Assembly (NCBI GenBank): GCA_963971225.1
Contig: OZ020269.1
Coordinates: 28,623,783 to 28,687,782 of the forward strand
Length of the DNA stretch: 64,000 nucleotides
Reading direction: 5' to 3'
From: Melieria omissa
Lineage: Eukaryota; Arthropoda; Insecta; Diptera; Ulidiidae
Shown here: positions 12,101-24,100 of the stretch, one piece after another
Layout: every line of letters begins with the position of its first letter
How positions within the stretch are numbered: the stretch's first letter is position 1
Position numbers and translations under genes: made by a program
Notes under the pieces: model-generated
Told to the model about the DNA's origin: nothing
What the model saw: only the letters and a program-made list of their open reading frames with translations
Database searches by the model: none

Positions 12101-15100
12101 TGCTGTGTGTGGCCTCGATAGTCCAGTCGGTAGCACGCTGGCTTTTCATACCGAGGCCTAAGGTTCGATTCCTGGCTCGGGCTGGAAAAAATACTCATCT
12201 ACTTCTATCCACATGAAGCAGATGAGAATTACAAGAATCACACAAGTGCGCTCTTGGCAGGCAATGGCAAAACCTACAAGTGTGAAAGCAAAACTGCTAA
12301 CCGTCCTTCGCATTCGGCGTTTGTAGGTCTCCCCTTTCCCCATCCGCTTGAAATGTGTGTTCTGTAACATTTGTTGAAAAAAACAGTGTTGTATACTCAT
12401 TTCAAAAGCCGTTTGCAATATGTGGTATTACAATGGGCCTCACAATAGGCCTCCGAGTGTCTCTTACAAAAGCAGCCACCATAACGTAACCTAACCTATT
12501 GTGCTGTGTGAGAAACTTATTCTTGCACTTTGATCAACTGAATCATCCAGTAAGGCAGCAGTCTCGATCGTGCAATTTGACACCTTTTGACTATTTCTAG
12601 TATGCTTACGTTCAGTTACTTGTCTTTGCCGATAAACCGGCGTCTTTTGGAGTCTTGGAAAACAACATGACAAGATAGCAGCTGTTTTGCTCGAAAAAGA
12701 TGTTCAAAACTGAACATGAATTATTTGCAACGTAATCGTAAACAATATTGGTGGATGACCGGCTTTCGGACGTCCCAGACACAAGTGTCTTGGTAACATT
12801 TCAGCTACTGGTACTCGAAGAGCTTGAAGAGACTCAAAGTCCTTGAACACTGGATGACAAGAGAGGAGCGGTTAAAAGCCGCAAGATCACCCAGTAAGGA
12901 GACCCGCTAGAACTACTGCAGGTTGTTGCGAAGCTGAGCACTTGTTGAGTTAAGAAGGAGGACAACTGTCGAGATTCAATTGACAGCAACCTTGATATAC
13001 CTTTCTCAGCATTAATAATAATAATAACAGCAACGCAGTTGTAGCCGTAACGTTTTCATGAAATAATCTTTAAAATGTACATGACGAACATTGATTGGCT
13101 CATACAAAAATCGTATACACTTTGCAGTTTTTATGTGTTTTTGATTAAAAAGCAAAGGCATTATAAAAATCGAATAATTTCAATTGAGTGTATTCACGCT
13201 TGAAAACACAATGACTGAATTTAATAAAACGTAGCATCAAGTCTGAGGTTAATAACCGAATCTAATCTTCAAAATCGATTTAATGAAAGTATTGCCATAT
13301 ATTAGTAAAGTACAAATAATAATTAGTCAAATACACTTTCACGCGCAGGGGGTTTTGGACCCTTAATGGCCGTACAGATAAATGCATGTGTCACGATTCA
13401 AGTATGTGGCTGGCTAATTAAATAATCTCCTGCAAATACTAACAATAAACGCAATTTAAGTGTTTATTGCAAACAGTTGTTTTTGTTTCTCTTTTAGTTA
13501 TCATTTGTTTTTGTTGAAGTGCAGATAAGCTGATATGAAATTTGCACGAGCTGCTACTTGCACGATCAGTTAAATTTGGTTCCATCGCACAATATGCGTA
13601 GAGAAAGTTAAACCCTCGGCATATGGACCTCAGTCCATATGAGCTGTTTACAAGAAAAATTGACTAACGAATTTATTAGTTGTTTAATTTTCTTTTTGTG
13701 AAGCAAGTCGCAGCAGTACTGAGGCATGAAAATCTCTAAAACATCGATACTTATCGATACTTGGATGTAGTTGTTTGATTCGAATGTGTGAATGGCCTCT
13801 ATGTGCAGTACAAATGTGCGCGACTGTACTTATTAGTGTCGTGCAGTTAATGGGGCAATTAGTTTCACCTCTTCAGGTTGTGTTGCTGTGCGGCGCTGAA
13901 ATGTCAAATTGCTCACTTGCGACGTGTCAGTTTGTGTTTCAAGTGGCTTGAAAGCGTTTAGCTTTCAATTATGATTTGATAACGAGCCTGACAGTTTGTC
14001 GAGTTTTGTTTATGACTATTGAAATGGCTCCCAACAATCAGTTCCTAGTAACACAGATTAAGGAATTTAATCGTTGTTTATTGTTATTTCTTTGTAGACT
14101 CTTAAGAACATTTAAAAGTATCAACAGAAATTTGTCAAGTGGTTTCATTCCGGGGTTCATGATTATTACAAACGATTCGATTCGTTTAGCTGACTTCAAT
14201 TCACTCTTAATCCAATGTTTTGGTTCAGAAATGGTTTGTATAAAAAATTAAAAAGGACAGTGCTGCTTTGTTGGCTTTAACCCTAATTCCCAGAAGTGAG
14301 CCTCACAGTCTCACTAAATATTTCAAATTATGATAAATCCAAAAGATTTTCGATTCCATTATTTTATGTAATCCTCTAATGGACAGTTTTTGTACTTTTT
14401 AAACAAATGTTTTTAGTAGTTTAGGTCATATATCTAAGTCTGACAGTCTCACTTCTGGGTTTACGTTATTTTTAAAACTCTGGAAATTAGGGTTAACAAA
14501 ATATTTCGCATCCTTCTGTTATATGGTAAACTTTGTGACTTCTATATTCAGTCCGAAAACTTGATGAAGTCGAGTAGCGAAGCGAATTTTAGTACATTAA
14601 CCAATGTCAATGACAATCTAGGGTCTTCGTCATTCTTCTTGATACGGCCGGATAGGTGCAAAGGACCTGAAGGTCGCTTTTCTTGTTCGGGCTCTCATAG
14701 TTGTGAAGGCAGGTATTATAGAAGGGGCTGTTTTGTGATGACAGTAGTTTGTCTTTCCACATCCTGGCGGCTCTTATTTAAGAGGTCTGTAGTTCTGTTT
14801 TTGTTGTCAATAATTGTGTTGCGAATTATTAAAAAGAAACTAAAAGCTTCGTCAGTAAAAACTCTGAGCAATTTGCACTCGTAATTTGTTAGAAATCTGA
14901 ATGAATTTTTACATATAACAACATACTTAATCAAAATGTTATTTTAATGTTCTAAATTGAACTGATTTGAATTAAAGCAATCTTGATATTACAATAATTT
15001 TGCTTATGGTTCGGTACAGACATTTAAGCATTTCATTGGTTCTGTTTTCGTTTCGGTACGGTTTAAAGAACCAAAACGATTGTTTTGGATTGTTCGGTTC

Positions 15101-18100
15101 AAAACTCATCAATCATCTTTCATCGACATTGGTTTTTTTTGCTCTCAACATCTGACAGTATGAATAATATCCTATAAATTGCGCTACGTTATAAGGCAAC
15201 GACAGGTTATGGCCGATTTTTACCGCATTTAAATATTTTCACCGACCATTTCCTTCAGTCATTTGTATGTTAATTTATTGACACTTTGGGGTTTCGAACG
15301 TGTCAACACGATTACCCAGAATTTACTGGTTGATTTGTTGTTGCCCTGAATGCCGCGCCTCTATTTCTATTTTGTTTTTGTATCTAAGGTCAACACTTGG
15401 CACGTATGATGTCCCCTTTTGCTCAGATTAAACGAGCATTTTTGTTTTTAATTCAATTCCTTATTTTTGAAGGTCTGCGTTTGATTTTATTAAATTTTCA
15501 ACTTTTATTACATTTGTTTTTGGTTGCTCTGACGTCAGCCAATGCATGAGACTACGTGATCGTTGTGGTGATTTTATGCGAAATAATTTCATTTCGCATT
15601 ATTTATTTGCAAGCACATCTAAATATACACAAATGTAGCGTTTTGTGCTGTGAAAATGTGATCAGTGATCACACACAAGTTTCGTGTTTCATTTAACTGC
15701 AGCTGCGATTAACTGAGCTCTCTTTGTTTTTTATTTTTTTTTTTATTTTTGTTTACATATGCATTTGCATGCGTATTTAATTTTATATATTTGTTTAGCT
15801 TCATGTGTGTAGGTATTTTTTTCGCATATTTGTCTGTGGCGTTTGCTGTTCTAAAAAATCTTTCCTATACTTTATGTCGCTTATCAAACGACGACAAACA
15901 AAATGGCAGCGACAAGCACAAAATTAAAAAAAAAATTTATAATAACAAATAGAGAGGAGGAAAATGAAATGAAAAGAAGTGGCAAAAACTTATAATTTGC
16001 GCTAATTGAGCGATGCGCCAATGTTCGCTCACTACTCTGTCTGCTGTTGTGCTCATTTTTTGCATGTCTTTTCTTCTTCTTCATTGACAAGTGATGCGAG
16101 TAATGACGTTCTGGGTCAAGTTAATTCACTTGTGTCGGCTCTGTGTTGCATATTTCGCAGACGCTTTAGTGTGGCTAAACTTGAGCTTTGTTAGTTTTAT
16201 TGACTAAATTATTAGCGGTTGGGGGAAAATTAATGCGGACCGCATATCGCCAGCCAATGTCGGCAGTGGCGCACACGGGATTTCAATTTGAAGGTGGAGA
16301 GTGAAGGGGGGAGGTTCCGTACAACATTTGAGCCCAATACCATTTGAAACCATATTTTTTACCAGCAATTTTTATATTTGGGGGGTTTCAACCCCCAAAC
16401 CTGCCGCCTCCTCTGTGCATTACTGAATGTCGGCCCACACGCAGAATTTTCCTAAATACTTTTCATTAACATTGCTGTGCGAAGTGTGAAGTCGACGTGT
16501 GGAAACAACAACAACAATGCCAACAATGGCCGCAAATATTGCACAGCAACAACAACTACTAAATCTGACTTATCATCGTCTGCGCGCGAACACACGATTT
16601 TTTTCTAGAATGCCTAATGTTTGTTTGTCGCACTGCTTAGCAACAAAAAATTAAGAAATTAATAATTAAATAAAAGAAATGTGTAAAAAAAAACAAAACA
16701 ACAGATGATACGCGCAGGTTGGCTTATTTTTTTGCCACTTTAGTTTTCGTCAACTTTTCATCATAACATATACACATATCTACACACATACGCAACCCAT
16801 TTGTTTATATGTATGTAGCACAGGCTATGCTATAGTCGCGTTTATTGTTTTGTTGATATTTTTGTGTTTTTGTTCCAATTTTTTAAATTCATTAAGTGTT
16901 ATTGCTTCTTTATAATATGCTCTGCATAGAATATTTTGTCATTGTTGTTGTTGATTTTGTTTCTTGTTTTTATTATTCACTCCCCACAACAACTGCGCAC
17001 CGGTCGATTCGCAGAGTTAACGGCGCGCGCTCACCTGCTCTCAGTGCGATCACTCGCCACTTTGCCTCCACCGTTATTGTTATTGTCATTGTTATTGTTA
17101 TCGGCTCTCCCATGCCAATGTTCCGCTACAGTGGAGGCCGTGTGTGCTTAGCACTTTCAACTGGCCGCCCCATTGCATTATGTCGCACTTTACCGTGTCA
17201 AATCGATTCATTGCCCTTATTAAAGAAATTATTTTATCGCATTGTAAATGCATAAAAGTGCCAATTTTGTCAGTGACTCTTGCCTAGCTGCGATACTCGA
17301 TCGCTGTTGTTGTCACAAGACTATCAAAAGAGGGCGCGGTCTTTGTCGTATCATCGGCTGACGACATACGACAGTACGCGTACAGTATCTTTGTTTACTT
17401 TTACTAAACTTTGTTTTTATTTATTAATGCCGTCAGCATTCCTGCCTTTAATGGCTTTGTTTTGTCGATTGTTTCGATGTCGCTGCTGACCACACAGCGC
17501 AATTTCGTAGTTCGACTTGCAATTCGAGGTCGAAATCTACATGTATAAATTATACAAGTAGAGACCTGATAGCAGCAAATTGTATTAACATAGACCGAAT
17601 AACTTAAAGAAAGTTTAGTGTTTATGGCAAAAACCGTGGGGTTAGAAATGTAGCGATAATGTTGCAATCATTTTGTAATGTTTGAAAAATAAGAATTTAA
17701 AAAAAAAATAAGAGAAAATGTTCACATAAAACAACTATAAAGATTTTATAGCTCTGGCGGCAATTAATTTTGTTTTGTTTGATATATCTGACTACATTAT
17801 GCCGTCTTTTTGTCACTTTGGTACCCACTGAATTTATACTATAAAAATATATATATTTATATTAAAAATGTTTAAAAATTATATATAGCACATTGTCAAG
17901 CCCCTTTTCTGCAGCTGTGGACAACTAAATTGTGCCAAGATATTGTATTATTTTTTATTGCATACATATATGCCTAAAGTTTAATGGCTTCATGCCAGAT
18001 TGTTAGTGTCTTAAAAAAGAAACAATCGAGTCATGCTTTCAGCAAAGCGAGATATAGGTTGTAGGTGTTCAAAGTCTCTCTCCATATACATAAAACTTGT

Positions 18101-21100
18101 TGTCCTGATTAACTGACTGATCGATTCATCAAACCAATGAAGCCACATACATGAAAATTGAACGTTGGGTTCATTTTAGAAAACGATTCTAAGAAAGTAT
18201 TTTTGAACAAAACTTGAGTTATGGTTTATATGACGAAACTTGATTTAATGCTCAAAAGCATGGTTATATGTGTTAGCTGTGTTATATTATGATACTGCAT
18301 GTTTCCGTTTTTATTTAACACGTAACTCATTACTTTACGAAAAATGTGCATGTTTTTGACTATCAAAGAAAACGTCTTAAAATTCCATATTTTCCGCCTT
18401 TGAGGTCCAATTACCGCGGAATTTCAAAACTTATAAAAATAAATTTCATCGAAAAAGAAGCCGTGCGACGTTGCGAATGCAACGAGGTGAAATCATGTCA
18501 CCCGGTTTATTGGTTTAGAAATGACGACAGAAAATATGGAAAAAGTAGAGGAAAATCTGAAAAAGTGACATTGTACCTGTATATCACTAACTAGAGCTGC
18601 TACAAAAAATCTGAGGCCAGATTCGAAATCAGCGCACCCAAAATAGTAAAAAACAGTAGAAAAACTCCATGCAACAGAACAAAATTCCGATTTTGTTGCC
18701 CTGTGTTATTCATCTGGCAATTGCTGTATCATATAAAGCTCTCTGAAAATCGTTTACATTCAACTTAAGTGCTTGGTTTGCAAATGCAAATGAGACAATG
18801 TAAACACCATGAAATCACTTATCTGAAATTACGCATTAAAGCTCAATGCGAACATAGTATAGAATCAAGTTTGCAGACAGAATTTAACTCAGGCTGTTGT
18901 AGTGTCTTACAATTAAATCATTCAACGGATAATTTGAGCTTCGAAAATTGATAGGAAGCAATCTAAGTATGCATACGAAGGATTCTTGTCTGAACACTAA
19001 AACTGAGGTACAAGAACAAAAATTTAGTCTGGTTTTAATTGAGAACTAATTTTCAAACACTTTAGAATAAGGATTTTTAAATTAATCACTGGTCATAGAT
19101 GGGATAATTTGTAACACATTCTGACAAAATCAGACCTTCGAACTTCATCTCAAGTATCATAAGACATATCCTTTTTTCCCCCTTGTCGGAAAGATCTAGC
19201 AAGTGCAACACTTAGACAATTCTACTTCCATTGTAGTACGACTTGTTGTTCCCTGTTTATGTATTTTAAATCTACCCGACCTCCGGAGAAATCTTGATAG
19301 ATCCTGGGGTGCCAAGACATATCCTTACTGTGCTGTACATCCTGTTTGGACATAAATAATGTTTTATTAATTTATGTACTTATTTTCAAAACAGTTTTTT
19401 TCTGTAGTATATAATAATAATAATTTTTTTTAAATTTAAATTGCAGGTCAAAATGCATGCGAAAAGAAATCATTTATATTCTTGCGCAAAGAACTACCCG
19501 TACGTTTGGCGAATATCATGAAGGAGATTGCGCTGTTGCCGGACAATTTGCTCAACACCCACTCCGTGAGTCAAGTGAGCACTTGGTATGTGAAAAGTTT
19601 CGAGGAGATGCTCGAGTTCGAGAAGGCCGAGCCGACATACAGCAACCTACAAAGGTGAGTTCATTACGTGTGTGCGCAATCTGGTCTCAAGCACCTTCGG
19701 GTTAATTAAAAACCTACATTAATATGTACATAAAAGTGTTTGTTTGAGTACATGCATTGAATGCCGCCGCGTCCGGTTTAGTTTAATGCAATTGATGCGA
19801 TCGTACTTGAACTCAACCGACGGCCCAATGCATTTTACTAATTAGTCACATGCACTCTCCAAGCGCTTAGTCGCAGCACTGTGCAATGTTTTGTATTAAT
19901 TTGGTTTTGTATTAATTTGCATGCATGCATTTTGGTGCTGCATTATTCTTTTCAATAGATTTTGCAGTACCTTGGAACACATACGCAATCGCCACAGCGA
20001 TGTTGTGCAAACCATGGCGCAGGGCGTCATCGAGCTGAAGGAGGTGCAGAGCGGCATCGTTGACTCGGCCATGGAGACATCTATACAATATTTTCTGGAT
20101 CGCTTGTACATGTCGCGCATTAGCATACGAATGCTGATCAACCAGCACAGTAAGTTATCGGCACTGGCTGAGTACATACTAAGTCGGAATAAGTTTGCGT
20201 GTACATAGTTTTTCATATGAAAAATAAAGCACTTAAAGGAATTTAAAAACATGTTTTTTTTTATTTCGTCTAAGAAAAATGTATGTCTCATTTCTTCCAA
20301 AAACTTAGCTATTTTTAATTTTTTCTAAAAAAATTATGTTTTTAATTTCTTCTTTAAAAAAAAAAATATTATATATGTATTTTATTACTTTCACAAACTT
20401 AGCTATTTTTTATTTCTTCTAAAAAAAGTATTTATTATTTCTTCTAAAAAACTTATTTTTTATTTCTTCTAAAAAAAGTTATTTTTTAGTTTTTCCTAAA
20501 AAAAAACATGTATTTTTTATTTCTTCCATAAACTTGACAAATTCATAAAAGAAGAGCCAAAAACAAAATATGTTAAATTCACCTCAAATTTTACCAGAGG
20601 TAATTGAATTCAACTCAGAAAAAGTGCAAAATAAGGTTATGTAGTAAAATTTTAATGGAAACTAAATTTTGTCCAAAAATTAAGAACTTTTTGAATATGC
20701 TTTTCTTGTTGAAACTCCCTGCCGAAGTTTCGGCATAAATAAATACCATATCTTTGAAGATGGAGTGTTGTTGGGCTCAGGGTTCAAGTAAACCCCTTAT
20801 ACACTCAATTAGATGCACGTTAGGTTACTAGGGAGGAACTTGTTCAACTTTTTTGACCCAGTTAATAACAAACATGGCTTCACATCGTATGCAGTAGCAA
20901 TTAAGCCATCGTAAAATTGAAAAGAAATGTTGGAATCTGATCCAACATTTTGATATCTTGGCTTACATAAGCTTTTAGAACATGTAAATAAACCCTCGGA
21001 ACCATTTCTGAATAAAAAAACAGCCTGCTCACTCCTTTATCTGGCATGCAGACCCATACCAATAACCTTTCTATACTTCACTGTTAATGCCAGATTTTTG

Positions 21101-24100
21101 TTATTAACTGAATCCTCTTGAAATTAGTTGACGCTTTTTAATGCCAAATAGGCCAAACCATTATCAGGGAATAATAAACCTTCCCACTGTCCATAGATAA
21201 CATTACATCGTCTGGGAAATCAGGCTTTCTTGACTCTTTGATGGATTCTTTCACGAAAGCAATTCAAGCATTTGAAAACAAAATTACTTAAAATTACTTA
21301 CTTACTTCCATAAAAACGTACATCGTCCCGGAAATCCGGCTTTCTAGACTCTGATGGATTCTTTCACGAAAACAATTCCGTGCTCTTTGACAGTGAGCTA
21401 AATTAGAGCTTCTTACATGCTGTTATGTTGGGGAAATATGTTTTTTAGGACTTTTATTATAAAGTCACTGCTATATTTCTGTACATTTATGGAGATATTG
21501 GATGTAACTAGCCTAAGATTACGAAGCACTGAGTGCAAAACAATCTAATTATCTTGCTCTGGTAGCTTAATAAGATTGGCTTAAGAAAGTGTCCAATTTG
21601 AACTGACAAATGTGCTCTTCGAAAAGTGTTCCTTATCTCACGAAAGTGTTTTTTCAATTTTGTAAAGATTAAGTAAGATTAGTTTTTTTCGAAATTTAAC
21701 ATGGCTTTTCGAAATAACGAATGTGCTCCAAACGTTTCCCTTATATCATGAAATTGTTTGTAAATTTCCCAAAGATTTAGTAAGATTATCCATTAATCAA
21801 TTTACAATTTTTTTTCTCTTGGGTTCTACTGCTTTTGATATGCTTTCAAGCACATAATCGTTTAAAAAAAATTTACAAAATTAAAAATAATTTACAAGTC
21901 CATTTACTGCTCAATATAAACAATGTGAATAAGTTTTTGTTAAGAGAGAATCAATTTTTGAGGTCAAAATTCATAATTTTTCCGACTAGTGTACATAGTA
22001 TGTATGTATGTGTGTTGTGACTTTAACTAATTTTGTGTTTTGTATTCTTGCACATTCAGCACTACTGTTCGGTCAGTTCCCCAGTGAGCATGGCCGTCAT
22101 ATCGGCTGCCTGGATCCCGCCTGTCAGCTGTCGTCGGTGGTGCGCGACGCCTACGAGAATGCGCGCTTTCTGTGTGACCAATACTACCTGGCCAGTCCCG
22201 AGCTGGAGATCCGCGAACACAATCCGCTGGAGAACAGCGATGTGCCCATACGCACCGTGTACGTGCCATCGCATTTGTACCATATGCTCTTTGAGTTGTT
22301 CAAGAACTCGCTGCGCGCCGTCGTGGAGCACCACGATCACGACAAGTGCGACCAGCTGCCGCCCATCAAAGTGCTGATTGCGCGCGGCCGCGAGGATATT
22401 TGCGTCAAGGTCAGTCTGCATGGTCTTTGATTGTTTGCATTATGTTCTTATTGAATTGTTGTTGTTGCTGTTGCAGATCTCTGACCAAGGTGGCGGCATT
22501 CCACGCTCGCAAACCGACCAGCTGTTCAAGTACATGTACAGCACGGCGCCGCAGCCGTCCAAGTCGGACTTGCACACAGTGCCGCTTGCAGGCTACGGCT
22601 ATGGTTTGCCAATCTCGCGGCTGTACGCGCGCTACTTCCACGGTGACATTGTGTTGCTGTCATGCGAGGGCTACGGCACCGATGCCATTGTCTACCTGAA
22701 GGTGAGTGCAGTGATGAGGTGCAACTGGCAATTGTTGCTAATATTGTTGCAATTGTAGGCTCTTTCCGACGAGGCCAACGAGCTGCTGCCGATTTTCAAC
22801 AAGACCAGCTCCAAGTTCTATCGCGCCACAGTGCCGACGGGCGACTGGTCCAATCAGGTAAAGCATATCACAAAGAAGGCGAAGGCAGTGTAGTGCGTTC
22901 GTGGTCCTGCTTGCGTTGTCGCCGCGGTCTCGATTCTCTCCTACTCCACTGCATACGATTGGCAAAATGTGAAATTATGATTTGCGAAATTATACTTTAA
23001 CGTTTTTTCATAGTGTTAGATTATGTTATAATGTTCTGCACTTGCATGTTTTTGTAATTATTACCACTACATATATTTATGATACCCTCGATACCCCATC
23101 GATATACACATACATATTTACACTTAGCTAGCCGCTGCTTTTACTTTATACTATTTCATAGTTGAAAACGTTTCATTATTTGATATTGAATTGTTTGCTA
23201 TTTGTAATTGATTGATATGTATTTCTTTGGTTTTGGTTGACATTCCAAATTGACAAATTTAGCGAAGCCATAGGCTGTTTTATTAGTTGTTTGTTCTTTA
23301 AAAAAGTTTCAAACTTTTCAGCTAGTTTTGAATCATATGCTCAACATTGAAAAGTGCATTTTTAACGCATTCAAGTTCCTTTCCAAATTTATTACTGAGT
23401 GCATTTCTCTGCTGTCGATGGGCATTGTTGCAAGAGTATTCAACGATTGCAATTTTTAACATTTTATTATCTATAAATAAATAATAAAGTTTAAAATTTA
23501 AAGTTTGCATTGAATGTAAAACAAAAAAATCAATGCATAAATAAAACTAAAAAAATTACTTCTGACTTGCATACTTTACCAAAAAACATATCGAATTTCC
23601 TTAAGCTTAAAATGCAAAACACATTTTTAAATCTATTGAAATTTTGAAGAAAACCAAATGAAAAAAAAACTAAAATGACTACAACCAGTAGAAATGTGCA
23701 GCAAGCCAACAAGAAAGCTTTCACCATAATAAATATTGAGTCTGTTTAAAGTTTAACTTGCAAAAAATCTAAATCTAAAAGAATTAAATGATAAATAAGA
23801 GATAGAAAATATGTTTTAGCTAAAGTTGAAGCGATTTGTGTTGTGTTGAAGTGGCTTTTGCTTTAGTGGAAATAACTTTGACTCCACGTGCTTCAGCTAA
23901 ACGTATACAAAATACTAATCAGAAAACATGCACACACGCTAAATCTGTTTCAGCATTTCTGATGTATTTAGGCGAAATTATTGTAAGCGAAATTATTGCC
24001 AGGCACTTTTTGTTATATATATTTTGTTTCTTATTTATAAAATATTATAAAATTTCAGTGAAACTTTACAAAAAAAGTAAGACGAAAATAAAATGAATAA

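Larger units (their letters stand above)
158..19446 (+). other. Pdk intron 1 (19.3 kb)
   Basis: The intron has donor GTGAGT and acceptor TTGCAG. No second gene could be recognised inside it. It holds a (TG) microsatellite, a LINE 3' fragment, a palindromic element, the nested TTAA/mariner pair, a 723-bp TTAA element, the tRNA-headed SINE and a 212-bp TTAA element, listed separately. The stretches 560-2680, 2920-3690, 3870-7540, 8690-10940, 12511-14276 and 14497-19446 otherwise show only AT-rich unique-looking DNA, short GT/CAA repeats and open frames without recognisable domains. Confidence 0.85.

Noticed and set aside
12111..12183. Functional tRNA gene
   Set aside because: A and B boxes are good, but the anticodon and acceptor stems pair poorly and the segment is followed by a SINE body with target duplications.
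13618..13642. Regulatory hairpin (CATATGGAC / GTCCATATG)
   Set aside because: A 9-bp inverted repeat of this kind is expected by chance in 64 kb and no neighbouring feature gives it meaning.
15010..15115. Possible inverted-repeat element (GGTTC / GAACC motifs)
   Set aside because: Arms are short and imperfect and no flanking duplication was found.
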